The notes: generated from the letters alone by a model not told the origin. Numbered from the stretch's first letter, positions 11,403-23,179 are shown. The stretch is 64,000 nt of DNA from Sarocladium kiliense (GCA_030734395.1 JAUZTG010000032.1:1-64000), one strand, 5' to 3'. Numbers and translations: made by a program.

Positions 11403-12834
11403 GTCAAGATTGCGATCGCGGCGAGCTCGCGAACGAAATTGTTCGGACTGCTCCTAGAAATGGGCTAAAAAACTGTTAGAAAGATGCCATACTCAGAGCT
11501 GTGCAAACTCACGACTCTGAGTTCATGCTAATAGCCTGGTCCGAGACTTTGCGGTCGAGTCTTCTCGCTTGATGGCGGGCGGTGTTGGTCGAGTGATGGA
11601 CAGGATTCAAGTCTTGAGGATCGCCGACAGGGTCGCTGACTGCATCACTTTGCCGGGATGCTCATGACGTGATAAGTCTGAATTCACACAGTTCAGCGGT
11701 TGTCCTGTCCCTGGTGGCATCCCCTAAGCGCCTCGGCAAAGAGTTGACCTGAGTTGCAGATGCCGAGGTGGCGTGTGTATCGGGTTTCGCGAGGCTTGAG
11801 CCGCGAGAGACGATCGAACATCTTGAACTACTGGCGGTAGCCTCTTTTCTGGTCCTGCTGTGCACGCTGGGCGTCCTGTGCGATCCTCATAAGGTCTATT
11901 GCGTCAAGTCCGTCGACAGATACGCCAACGGGAGCATCAGTGTCTGGTTAGTCGGATGAAGTCCTTCTGACATTGCAAGGTGCTTCCCGGCTGTGTATTC
12001 GGTGACCGCAAGCCATGAAGCCACTAGTTCTAGACATACACGCTCTCGATAGGCTATCCGCCAAATTCATGGCATCCTCCTGCTCGCTTGCAAGCCACAA
12101 ATTCTGCACACCGTCCACAACCTATACTCTCAGCAGCGCTTCGCTGGGTCTGATGGCTCTCTGATGCTTTCTGCCTTGTAGGTGGTAATGGCTGAGGTAG
12201 GGAACGATTCAAGGAGTCCGAACAGGTCGCGACTCTGGGGAGCGAAGTAACTATAAGGGTTGGCACGGAGCTCAAGCATGTCCATCAGCACCAGTAGGGC
12301 TTACATAGATGTGAGGAACTGCATACCCGCAGCAGCAAGACTTGCGGTACACAGCCGACCTGTGTTGCTTGCGGCATTGTCCAGGTGTCTGGTATGAATT
12401 AAGCTAAATGGCCGTTCGAAGACCGGCAACACATCCGCGATCCCCGTGGCCTCTGGCGCCAAAGGTCACGGCTATTCGCATTTATTAACATGATAGGCTA
12501 GACGTGTCCAACGGGGGTGGATCGCAGGTGCCCGCATTGTAGGATGCCCCTCACTTGATTTAACTTGACTTGAATTCCTATTTGGTTGTGGCCGGGGGGC
12601 GCAATAGGTGCGCGACACGCGTGACAAGTGCCAACACACCTGGGGGCTCCGGCAGCTCCGGGACGCTCGGCGAAGATTTGGTGCTCTTTTGTGGTCTATC
12701 GCTCTCGATGACTTGATACATCCACACCAAGGGAGATGCCGCAAGCTGCACATAGGAGGGCAGGATTGAATACAGTCAATTCGCGGAACCATAGCTGCTA
12801 CTAGGTCCTCCAGAAGTACCACTACCGTAATCAG
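11403..12834. other. Gene-poor decayed region
   Basis: About 1.4 kb with only short frames. A 63-codon plus-strand frame at 11768 encodes a hydrophobic stretch, but there is no domain or splice context. CTTGA-rich sequence occurs at about 12555-12575. No gene supported. Confidence 0.4.
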
Positions 12835-13916
12835 CTGACCGAAACGTCGTGATCTTGCCAAACGTATCCGCCATAACTACCCCAGATGCCCTCTCTCAAA
12901 CAGCTCAGCTGGACAATCTGCGAATGATCGACAGACAGATTGATATCGGACCCGAACTCTCGCACATACCAATTAAACACCTTTGGGTCTGCCGCTTCGA
13001 ACATGACCTTCTCGGTGGGGAGGTCTCGCAGGATGTGCTGCATCACATCTTTCCGCCCGCTTGTGTTCTCAGTGATGCCCTCACTCTCTATCATGATACG
13101 TGGGACACCCGCTGCAATGAATCGCTTGCCCTTCCACAATTTTGGCCGGGTCAGACGTCCCCATACCGGAGAGATCAGATGCGTTTGTGTCTCCGCCGGC
13201 GCCGAACTGGATCCCGCATTCAGGCTTCGGGGTGAGGCCTGCCACGAGAACCCGGTCGACGAGGCGCATCCAGTCATCGGGAGGGATGGAGAGGAACCCG
13301 GTGGATATCTCGATGACGTCGAAATCGAGGGAGCTGCACTTCTGTAGGTAGCGATCTACCGCAGCTTGGGAGTTAGACTGCAAGAGGACGTGCTCGATCC
13401 AGCCTCCCTAATAAAGCTTGTTAATGCCGAAAGTAGCCAACTGCCCATGTAATGCGACGCTTACAGTCGAGACATAGGCCTGATGCTGGTGCGCAAGGTT
13501 AATTAGCTCCTTTAGCTTGTCCTCTGGCAATAGAGAAAACGAGCCGCCAGCAAACTTAACACCATCAACATGATGACCCATTCTGCAGCCAGTTGACATG
13601 TAAGTTCAAGATACTCTCTGACCAAGCTATTTTCAGGACCATGACCTACGTCTCCAACAAGTCTGCGAGATATCGCTTCCCCATCAACGAGTAGTATGGC
13701 CCCCGAATTTCCGTGATACCAACCTTTCTTGGTTTGGGCGGGCGGCAGTTGTGTCGAATAAAGCCAAACCCATCTTCTTTATCCTCTAGCAGAATGGGTT
13801 TACCCTGCCAAACAGAAGAAGTGTTTGAGAACGGGCGCAGTTGCCGGCCCCTTGGGCCAGGAGGTCGCGGGTACCAGGGCTGTTCGAGGTGTTCTGGAAA
13901 TCGTTCGAAGCGACAT
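12835..13916 (-). pseudogene. Phosphosulfolactate synthase (ComA/HSA32)-like protein, frameshifted
   Basis: Exon 1 ends at 13650 and contains RPPKPRKVGITEIRGPYYS. Exon 2 is 13582-13465, exon 3 starts at 13407; the introns are 67 and 57 nt (13649-13583 and 13464-13408). Exon 2 begins MGHHVDGVKFAGGSFSLLP and exon 3 continues with IEHVLLQSNSQAAV, DVIEISTGFLSIP, PKPECGIQFGAGG, IMIESEGITE, MFEAADPKVFNWY and NLSVDHSQIV, the ComA family order (TIM barrel). Three breaks: loss of frame just after an ATG at 13914-13916; about two bases missing near 13138 (KIVE to GKRFIAAG); and another shift near 12870 before a TFGKITTFR-like tail. ComA makes phosphosulfolactate in coenzyme M synthesis in archaea; plant HSA32 is a heat-stress homologue. 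The role in fungi is unknown. This copy is not expected to work. Confidence 0.72.
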
Positions 13917-14459
13917 GGTCAATGTCTAACAGCGATTATGTGTTTTTCGCTGAGGCTGATTGTTTCAAACATATTCACTTCCTACGGGTGCACATGGCTA
14001 AATTATTCCATGGACGCTGGAGCGCGTTGACGTGATGGTTGATATCACCTTGATGTAACGACATCCCTAAGGACGTTCTTCCCCACATTTGGCGGAAAAT
14101 ATGAACCGCGTCTCAAGAATCCACAGGAGACGCAACCCGCTTGCGGGTTGCCCAGAAGGAGCCTTGAGGAACGAAATTTAACATGAATTGTGATTTCAAG
14201 CCGAAAAATATAAATCACTGAGGCTATACGGCCGGTAGTCTACCTTTCGTGCGTCATCCCAAGTTCTACTGCGCACCATGTTACCCGGAACGTCAGAGCC
14301 ACGTCCTCGTGAAACACCCAAAAAAAAACTTAATAGTAGTACCCTTCGTCAAACCGTGATTTCAGCATAAAGCTCAAAAGCTCCCGATCAGAAAAGTCGG
14401 ATTCAGTTTGTTTGACTATACCAAAGTTACAGGCATCACACTCTTCCCTCGCCGTAAGT
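13917..14459. promoter_or_regulatory. Divergent intergenic region
   Basis: About 540 bases between the ComA-like pseudogene (-) and the MYND-finger gene (+). A CAACCCGC-TTGC-GGGTTG-type inverted repeat lies at about 14135-14152. No gene seen. Confidence 0.4.
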
Positions 14460-15007
14460 ATGGCAACACGCATAGTCCGGTTCCAGTTCATCTGCGACAA
14501 TGCCATCCGGGGGCTCAATTTCAATCATCCGGTCCCGGCGTCCCTGATCACCCCCTTATCCAAAGTCCAAGAACAATCTTCTTTCGCCGACCGTTTTCAA
14601 CGTGCGGTCCTGCCTTTAATGAAAGAGCACGAGGCCGCTTGTCGCGCGGCGTCCGATCCCCTCTGCGTTAGCTGCCGATCGCCTATCACAACCGTTCTCC
14701 AGACGCCAATGTCCTATCTCCACAAAGTGGGTGATCCCCATGTAGCAGTCATCGTCAGTGGCGTGTGTGTGGGGACGTTGAATGTGAAATACAGACGAGG
14801 CAAGTCATTCAAGAAGAGATGCTTGAGGCTGGGGCAGGCCGCGAGGCGGAGGTGGGAGGCCCGGTTTGCGCGGTCTGTGGAATGAGGGAACAGATCAAAA
14901 AGTGCGGGCGGTGCAAGGCCGTCGCATACTGCGGAAAAGATCACCAAACGGCGCACTGGAGGATTCATAAGAAGACCTGCGTTCATCAGGACGAGAAAAT
15001 AGGCTAA
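14460..15007 (+). pseudogene. MYND-type zinc-finger protein with (GT)n frameshift
   Basis: ATG at 14460 (MATRIVRFQFIC) opens a frame that runs to the GTGTGTGT run at 14762-14770, where it shifts. Removing two bases from that run joins VSGV to CGDVECEIQTRQVIQ. The rest (about 180 aa in all) ends in a MYND finger: CAVCG, KKCGRCKAVAYC, HQTAHWRIHKKTC, with stop at 15005-15007. MYND domains (PF01753) bind proline-rich partners. The break sits in a dinucleotide repeat, so either a recent slippage mutation or a sequencing artefact is plausible, and the gene may be functional in other isolates. The stop lies 76 bases from the first gene of the Helitron. Confidence 0.7.
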
Positions 15008-15083
15008 AAGGAGTCGGCTTGACTGATGGTGTCTAATCTTCCGAATTGTGAGATAACCAGAGACTGGCGGCAAACAATATTTT

Positions 15084-16149
15084 CTACTCTTCGTGAGAAT
15101 ACTTCTTTGGAGGATGACGACTGCGATGGGGCCTCGTTCCATCGTCTGGACCCGGGGAAGGAACCACAGTGATGCAGGATTCATCGGCGTCGGCCATGGT
15201 CGACGGAGACGGGAGATTGGCAGAGGGATTCGGACTATGTTCCGCAATTGACCAATGGGAATGGTCCTCTGTGACTTGTTGCACATGTTTACTCTCATAA
15301 GAAGAGCCGGCAAGGGTGCTGCTCTCGGAGTCGCGGCGCCTCTTAGAAGGGGTACACGGATCGGCCCGGCCCTCCCAACGCGCGGACCGCTTCGAAGACG
15401 GCGTAGAGGTTGGCGTTAACGTGGCCGTGGGGACGGAGGGGGGCCTCGGGAGGTAGGCCAAGTCGAGGACACGGAGGGCCAGCTGATTGGTGTCGGTGGT
15501 GCGACCTGCAATCTCAGCGGTGATACTCAGGAGAGCCCCTGCTGAAGGCATCTTGACTTTCTGCCAACGCTTCGTGTTTTCCAAGAAGCAGGCCACGGTG
15601 AACGCCACCGGTGCAGACCTTGAACTGTCATAGACGGATGTTTCGATGGTGAAGCGCCGAGGCCCAGAGGGGTCACCAGTGCCGTCGCCGGCAGCTGGCA
15701 CCGACCCGATAACGGTCACCATGGGACACCACTGTCCCGGCAGGTATCGGCGGTACTCGTCAAAGTCGGAGACGTCACCAGGGTGTCTTGAAAGGTCAGC
15801 GAGAGCGAGATCGACTTGTGACGGGGACGCACCTCATCAAGCTGAGGGCATGGACGGTGATCTGCAGGACGCCGCCTGGGGACTGAGCGGCGGAGAAGCG
15901 GCCGTGACCATAAAAGAACGTGTTAGGAGCGTAGAGGTCTCGCTCTTCTCGTGTCAAGTAGGCACGGATTCGGGTGTGGATGGGGTCGATGTCGATGTTG
16001 GAGCTGTAGAAACCGTCCTCCTCAAAGATGTTAACGTCGGTCTGTATCTCGACATGGTTGGGTGCGTCCTCCCGACTCGGGTCTTCGACGACGGTGTCAA
16101 CAAAGTCGCGCAGGTGGATGGTACTCGAGAAGGTCGTTTGCCGAGACAT
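15084..16149 (-). CDS. Helitron companion protein, possible OB-fold ssDNA-binding protein
   Basis: Two exons, 16149-15833 and 15786-15084, with a 46-nt GTGCGT...AAG intron containing a CTGAC branch; 339 aa. The N-terminal 115 residues include IHTRIRAYLT and FFYGHGRF. After the intron (HPGDVSDFDEYRRYLPGQW) comes a beta-rich stretch with MVTVIGSV, RFTIETSVYD, APVAFTVACFLEN and a PSAGALLSITAEIAG segment that fits an OB barrel. The last 120 residues are low complexity, rich in Ser, Pro, Thr, Arg. It is transcribed away from the helicase and its frame is intact. An RPA-like role in protecting displaced single strands would suit rolling-circle transposition, but no diagnostic motif proves the fold. 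Confidence 0.62.
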
Positions 16150-16448
16150 GGCGAGGATAGATGGCGAGTGAGGAAGCGGTTGGGAAGGAGCAAGACCTTG
16201 GTCGCCACGAGGAAGTCATATAGGAACTCACCCCAGATTAGTGATACATCACCTTTGCTGAGATGCCACAAGCTGTGACGGATGTGGTGCCAGAGGAAAA
16301 AACCTAATTCCTTTGTCCAATCCATTCGCGAGGAGAGGGAAAGGCCGACGTCGAAACTGCCAAAAGACATCACCATCGTTTCACGGCCATTAAGCCGACT
16401 CCCCCGGCCCTGGATAGAGTGAATTCCGAGCAGCCACCGTGATAGACG
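16150..16448. promoter_or_regulatory. Bidirectional promoter region inside the Helitron
   Basis: 299 bases separate the two divergent start codons (16149 on minus, 16449 on plus). It must hold both promoters. No specific operator motif was identified. Confidence 0.5.
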
Positions 16449-19400
16449 ATGAGGCAGCGTTCGGATGGAGACGTAGAGGATGGGCTCTGGGGTTTTGCAA
16501 GGGTGAGGCCTGTGGGGGACCGGGCGAGAAGACGGGACTATTTGGCTGGAATCCGGGACGTGTTCTGTGCATTATCGGGGAAGGTCCGGACAGGAAGAGC
16601 TACTGAGGTCGATTCGTTATGGATGGAGAGTCTAGACGAGCTGAACCGCCGGCGGGATGCGCGCAACCGCGAGAATGTGGCGCGAGCTAACCTAGGAATT
16701 CGCACGTCGGCGGACATCTTCGAGGCAGCAGAACGACAGTTCGAGGAGGCCAGATCATGGAAGGCACCGGCGCGGGCAGGACCGGCAGACGCTTCGGCGC
16801 TGGCAAGTCTGGGCATCCGGACGTCTGGCGAGGTTTGGGAAGAGACGCGAAAGGAGCATGAAGAGGGCAGGCACAGGGAGCAGGCCTCCCGGCAGCAGCA
16901 GAATCAGAAGCCGGCTGCGTCGTCGAGGAGGGTTGCCGGTCAGAGGCAGGAAGGGACGAAGCACCGGGCTACCGGACCCAAGGGGCCGAGCAGTCAGCGG
17001 GGACAGAAGAGAGCGGGTGCTCGCGACACCGAGGGGCCAGTTCCGAAGCGAACCAGAACCGTAGACCATCGGGAGACGACCGACGCTGAGCGGGCGCAAG
17101 ATGTTGCCCGTGTCCTGCAGGCGTTGGAAGCTGAGTTCGAGGAGAAAGAGCGACTGTCCCACAGCCAAGAGTGGTGTAAGCCAGTGGCGCACGAACGAAA
17201 GGTCAAGACGGTTCAGAACTTCTACAAAGCGTTCCACGATGTAGAGACGTTGCCGATTCTTACCTGCATGTTCTGTTACCGCAAGTATGGTGCAGTCGAG
17301 CTGGAGGATGTCGAGTGGGAGTGGTGGACGGCATGTCCGATCGAGAAACACGACCAGTCTCCCTTTAAGTGCCCCTCCTGTTTCCCGGCGGGGAAGAAGA
17401 TACCGGGATGCATGGACTGCGTTAGACAACTTGAGCGAGGCGTGTTATCCACAGCGGCACAGCTGCATACACGGCTGGGATGCGAGCACATGTTCCCCGA
17501 AGAACTGAAGGGTCTCACGCCAGTGGAGGAGAAGTTGATCGCGCTGAACTCATGTTACGGCTCCATCACCAGGTATAGCATCTCGGACGGACACAGGCAG
17601 GGCGTCACGTACCCAAGGCACGTCAAGGGGCACATTACAGTGTTCCCGAACAACGTCCAGGAGCTCGCAGGCAACGTTCTCCCTCATCCGCTGCTAAAGG
17701 TGCTGGATGATATCCATGTGTCGTGGCAGGGCCAGGAAAAACCGGCACCACGCGATCTATCGGCGTTGCTATCGGTACGGCGCAGAGTCGTTGAGAAAGC
17801 GTTGCTATGGCTGAAGAGGTATAACCATTTATATGCCGACATCCACGTTGATACGGCTGAAATGGATAACTGGGATACGGCAGCACACGGCGTGCCGTCC
17901 CAGGTCTTTGAGCGAATGGAGCGGAATGAGCCGTCGGCGAGGGAGAAGACGCAGACAGCGCATCTCGTCCCGCCCACAGAGCGTGGCATCGAGGACCATG
18001 ATCCGACCGATATTCAGGAAATCATGGAGGCACTGGCAGAGGCCCAGAGCACCTCCGAAGCAGCGGCTGCTGATGATTGCGCCAACAGAAACAACGAGAG
18101 CCACGAGGCCGATCATAACAGGGACCGCCTGTACGAGACCGTGTCGTCCGGCATGTTCGACTTGGATGGGCGGCCCGATGTAGCGGACGCTGCGAAACTA
18201 CGATATCTTTTCGAGTCCATGGGCGGGGTTGCGGCCGAGGACCAGGCGTGCGGAAATGCCTGGGCAGCGTCGGCCCAGGTGCGGTACGGCGGAGCCGCCG
18301 AGCCTTACATTGCCATTTCTCGCGGTCAAGATTTTGCTGATCCCTTCGACACGTGGTATCTGGCAAGAGCATTTCCTAGCTTGCTCCCAAGGGGCAAGGG
18401 CGGTCCCCGGCAGGCCGAAGAATACGCCATTGCCACGAGAGGGACTGCCCCTCTGACCGGTGACGGAGAGTTCGCTGCGCAACGGTTGGTCTCATCGCGG
18501 AACATGGCACTGGAGGCATGGGCGAAATTAGTGCAGCAGCGTCACGGTGGGCGATTTGCGTCGCATCCCGTCTTTCCCTTCCTCGTTTTCAACATAGGAG
18601 TGCGTTCCAGGAACCGCCGGGTGAGCATGGCAAGCATGCGGAAGAGTGATTTCCCGCACGTGGAGCGCACGATTCAGGAACTGACAGCTGAGAGGCTCGA
18701 CAGGGCGAGAATGGAGCTCGAGTCCTCCAGTAAGACTACAGATGCGGCCGTCAATCGGCTGCTGAGGAGCCTGTCGCTGTATGGCTACCGTCAGCCAATG
18801 TCAGGGGAGAGCCGGTTGGCCATGCGGCGGAAGATCAAGTCCCTGATAGTTCGTTACGGCATCCCCGCGATCTGGTTCACGATCAACCCGAACGATATCA
18901 CTAACCCGGTCAAGCTGAAGCTGGCGGCATATCGTACCCGCGAGAGGGGAGACTCTGAAGGATTTCTGAGAAGCCTTGATAAAGCGTATAAGAGGGCCCG
19001 TCTCGCCATATCAGACCCTGTCAGTTCGGCTATCTTCTTCCACCGAGAGGTGTCCATGTTTTTTGAACACTACGTGAGGGTCGGGGAGGAGTCGGTGTTC
19101 GGCCGTGTCAGCCAGTACTATGGGGCGGTAGAGACGAACGAGAGGGGTGCCCTCCACCTTCATGGCCTCCTCTGGCTCCAGGGAAACATGCATTTAAGTA
19201 CCCTTTCGAGGGATATTCGAGGGGAGGAGCACGCCGCATACCGGAGCCGTGTGATCGAGTACGTGGACAGTGTATTTTCAGAGGTTCGTTGTCCACGAAG
19301 TCGAGACAAAAGATCTGGAACATCTGACATGCCCAGCAGGACCTCGACGAAGGAGCATCGGCTGCTGCGCGGGCGGAGAGGTCAGTAACGGCAGAGATCT

Positions 19401-22400
19401 CTGGGCTGGTGGGTAACCCGCCTCAATTCGCCGCATTGTTCGAGGAGGAGGCAAACTTCTGTGCCGGCGCCACCCAAGTCCACACGCACAGCCCAACGTG
19501 CGTGAAGTACGCCATTGGCAGACGACAGAAGCGGAATCCTTGCCGATTCGGCGCGCCTTGGCCAACGGTGGAGAAGACCTGCTTCACAGAGGACGGACTG
19601 CTGCGTATCCGACGTGGCCACAGCCTGGTGAATCGCTGGAATAAGGCGATGGCGGTGGGGTTGCGACATAACCATGACATCTCCTTCATCGTGACGAAAT
19701 GCAAAGGTTTGTCACTGATATATTATGTGACAAACTATGCGACCAAGGTCGAGGACCCGGTTTGGAAGCGGGTCGTGGCAGCTAAAGAGCTGATTCGGCT
19801 CCTAGGTGATGGCAAGGCGAGAAGCCAGCCGAACGACGCACAACGCTCGACCGGGAGCCGCGAGTGGGAAAACGGAACGCGGCAGTCCCTGTTGCGGGTC
19901 GCCAACCGAATTTTCACGGAACGGGCTTTGTCGCAGGTCGAGGTCGTGGCCTATTTCCAGGGCTACGGCACGGAATTCACGAACAGCAACGCCTGAACGT
20001 TCCTGAACGTGTGCACCATGTATTGGCATGTTTTCCGGCGATGGTGCCTCCTCAGGCTCGCTGCGGGTAGGGATGACGGAGACGAGCAGGCTGGAGAGAC
20101 GGTCATGCTTGGCGAGGCGGGAGAGAGGATCTCGTTGTTGCAAGCGTATCCGCACCGCGGCAGGCTTTTGGAAGGCCTAGATCTATACGACTACATGTCG
20201 GTCGTTAAGTTGAAGCAGAAGGGGCAGAGTGTCGCCTCTGGCGAAGTGGAACTAGACAGGTCCTGGCCGTTATCCAAACTATGGATCCAGACGTTGCGGC
20301 GCCCGACGCAGCAGGCGGCCGTCTGCCTCGATGGATACTTGGCCATGGATTTCGCCGAGGAGGATGATTCTTATCATAGAAGGTATGTCAGCCTGAGTGA
20401 GGGCGGCGACGTAGAGCACTGCAGACTCACGTAACCGGCATCAGAGCAGCAGTACAGCACCTTGCGCTCTTCGTCCCATGGCAAATGTTCCTGTGCGAGA
20501 CATCCGACGATATCAACAACATCTGGGAGAGACATAAGGCGCGTCTTCCTAGGCGCATCGCGTGGCTAGCAGATAACATACAACTGCTGCGGCGATCCGC
20601 CGAGGACGTGGCCCTGGATGCCCGGCAGTGGGGGGTCCTGTCCGGCGAAATCGATCCCATTGCTGATGTAACCGAATCGGGCAGCGGCGAAAGGAACGGC
20701 CCACATAGCGCAGCAGTGTACCGGCCGGACGGCGTCGGTAAGGCGACCCGCCTGATCGATGTATTGAGGAATGCGCTAACGGGGACGGAGATAACGGCCG
20801 GGTCGAAAGAGATTTCTGCGATGGTTGAGCAAATGTACCGGTTCCAGGAGACCGCATTAGCCTCCGAGGAGGACCTCCGTGCCGCGGTCATCCTGGACGA
20901 TGAGCCGAGCCCTCTTGGAGGGACGGTCTCGGGCACGGGGATGCCTGGGCAAGACCAACTGAGGTCTATCAAGTCGCAGCAAATGAGCCTCTCCCGCGAG
21001 CGGGAAAAGGCGATTCAGGGGATGCAGAGCCGGTCGGGCGCTGCGACAGCCGTTGACGGAGCCACGGCGCGCGGCGGGCCTGAAGGCCTGGTCCACCAGG
21101 GCGACCGAGTAGCGAATGCTGACCGGGATGGAGGGCACGGGACCATCCACGAGCATCATGTTCGGCCCGTCGACATCGTTTTGCGAGGTTGGGAGACAAG
21201 TGGCCGAGTCAACAGAAGACAGAGCATCGCCTTCTGGTTGATCTGCCGCCAACTTGACCAGCTGTGCCGAGATGAGCATCGTACCCCGCAGCTATGCCTA
21301 TTCATCGGAGGCGAAGGGGGCACCGGCAAATCGCGCGTCATCGCCGCCATCGCCGAGCTGTTCGCTCGTAGGACACAGTCGCATCGCTTGCTGGTGACTG
21401 CAACGTCCGGCACAGCGGCGGCAAATATCAATGGAATCACTATCCATTCAGCTTGCAAGTTCTCCAAAGACACGGGCACGAGAGCAGGCCGCGCACGAGA
21501 GCCGGACGGTTTCGCGTCGTCCGGCTCGGCGGCTCTACGCATCGACGGGCAGACCAAGATGGACTGGCAGGAGAAATATGCGTTGATCATAGACGAGGTC
21601 AGCATGTTGGGCGCGCGGACGCTGTACGCCGTCAATGAGCAGCTTCGGAGGCTGCGGGAGTCGGCCAAAGATTTCGGCGGGATCCCGGTGGTCATCTTCT
21701 GCGGGGACTTCCATCAGTTTCGCCCAGTGCAGGAGAGGTCGATACTTCTCTCAAGCTCAACCTTCCGGTGGGAGGAAGGTCACGGCTTCGGTCCCGAGCA
21801 GCGGAGGGAACACGACGTCGCTCACGCCCTATGGAGGAAGTTCACCGTGGTGATGCTCAAGGAGCAGATCCGTGCCGCACAAGATCCACAGCTACGTGCG
21901 CTCTTAACACGCGTTCGGCAGGGAGCGCAGGATCAGTCGGATGTCGAGTTCCTGAACAGCAACTGCTATCAAGAGGGGAGACGCATTCCGTGGGAGTCTG
22001 GTATCACAGTGGTGACGCCGCTCAACAGGAACCGATGGAACCTGAACGTAGAGGCAACACTCGCGTTCCAGAAGCAGTGGCACGCCCCGCTCCACATCTT
22101 CGTTTCCGAGCACAAGTGGAAAGACGGTGAGCCGACGGAGGAGGAAGCCGTCATGATGCTCGGCCAGGGCGACGACAGCGCTATTCCGGTGCCTGCCGTC
22201 TTCATGTTCGTCCCCGGCATGCCGGTCGTCGTGAATCATAACACGTTTCAAGGCCTTAAGCTCGTCAATGGTGCCAGATACGAGGCGGTAGGAGTCGTTT
22301 TCGACAAGGCCCACCCAGGGCATCGGATGGATGCCGATACTGTCCTCCACTTCGGACCGCCAGCCGGGGTCCTACTGGCGTCGGAGACGACGAGCGACCT

Positions 22401-22875
22401 CCACTTTGTCGGTATGCCTGCAGGCACCATTCTCTTGACGCCTATGAGTATCAAAATCGAGTGCGGAAGAAAGCGGCCATGGCAGCAACATGACGTCTCC
22501 CGTAAGGGCTTGCCGTGCGCCCCAGCGTTTGCGTGTACGGACTACAAGGTGCAAGCGAGAACGTTAGATCGAGTCGCCCTGGAGCTGCGGGGGACGAGGA
22601 CGACGAACATTGACGGCCTGTTGGTCCCTAGCCAGTGTGACCCGTACAGCTTATACGTTCAGTTGTCGAGGTGCAGGTCACTGGACGGCATCATGCTGCT
22701 CTCCGAAGCGCGGGAGAGGGACTTAGTGGGCAACACTGTGCCGGCAGAGATGGCCCAGGCTGAGCTGAGATTGGAGGAGTTGAGCGAAGGGACAATAAGG
22801 CAAGCGGAGTCGATGGGTTGGTCGGGAGACATGGGCTGGCTGCTTGAGGGAAGGACGTTTGGCTGCGAAGCATGA
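16449..22875 (+). pseudogene. Helitron Rep/PIF1-family helicase (one premature TGA)
   Basis: Three exons: 16449-19283, 19337-20382 and 20445-22875 (introns 53 and 62 nt, both frame-restoring, the first with a CTGAC branch); 2104 codons. Order: charged N-terminus; a Cys-rich zinc region (CMFC, CPSC, CMDC, near residues 275-325); a conserved fungal Helitron segment (LPHPLLKVL); the Helitron_like_N Rep domain with the HUH-type HLHGLLW motif near residue 903 and the YVTNYATK tyrosines near 1075. Then comes a PIF1 SF1B helicase with Walker A GEGGTGKS near 1583, Walker B LIIDEVSM and a C-terminal YVQLSRCRS motif. The only defect is TGA at 19994-19996, where a Trp codon (TGG) is expected between TEFTNSNA and TFLNV. 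Everything else is open, so inactivation is recent or the codon is a sequence error. Confidence 0.88.
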
Positions 22876-23179
22876 CACAACCAGGTTTCAGCGTCGTGAC
22901 GCGACTGACACGAGCGGGAGTTCGACACGGAGTTTACGCGAAGTCACGTGTAAAATCACGTGAAATTGGCTTGGGAATTTGAGCTGGCCCCGCTTTTTCG
23001 CCCGTCCTCTAGGAGCCTTTCGTACCTCAAGGCACTGGATGTAGCGCCAAGGTCCTCATTTCTGACACCAGCACACGAAAACCAGGCAATTTCCAGCTTG
23101 GTCTTCCGTAGTGCACAAGCAATTACCAGGAATTACACGAGGCGACATCCCAAGTCTCCTCCATACATCGCTCGCCGTC
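22876..23179. other. Helitron 3' flank / SRR1-gene promoter
   Basis: Holds a perfect hairpin at 22944-22963 (TCACGTG, loop TAAAAT, CACGTGA), possibly the Helitron terminal hairpin or an E-box-like CACGTG pair. CTRR-type candidates (such as CTGG in GAGCTGG) follow within about 25 bases, but the usual 10-12-base spacing is not met, so the terminus stays undefined. The rest is promoter of the gene at 23180. Confidence 0.4.

Larger units (their letters stand above)
15084..22875 (+). mobile_element. Helitron rolling-circle transposon, near complete
   Basis: Minimum extent from the two element genes. One is a minus-strand companion gene (15084-16149). The other is a plus-strand Rep/PIF1 helicase (16449-22875), divergent from it across 300 bases. 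Flanking host genes limit the left end to 15008-15083 and the right end to 22876-23179, so the element is at most 8.2 kb. Helitrons transpose by rolling-circle replication without target duplication. Termini (5' TC, 3' hairpin plus CTRR) could not be fixed by eye. A perfect 7-bp stem hairpin lies at 22944-22963. Confidence 0.85.

Noticed and set aside
11768..11959. 63-codon hydrophobic frame as a small membrane protein
   Set aside because: Isolated, no intron or conserved motif; expected by chance in a 1.4-kb decayed region.
15008..15083. Exact 5' terminus of the Helitron
   Set aside because: Several TC dinucleotides are possible; without a copy alignment no single end is supportable.
19388..19409. 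Frameshift in the Helitron helicase after residue 945
   Set aside because: A 53-nt intron (19284-19336) with CTGAC branch restores the frame and a conserved junction, so it is splicing, not damage.
20383..20444. Second apparent break in the Helitron helicase
   Set aside because: Explained by a 62-nt GTATGT...CAG intron that keeps the frame.
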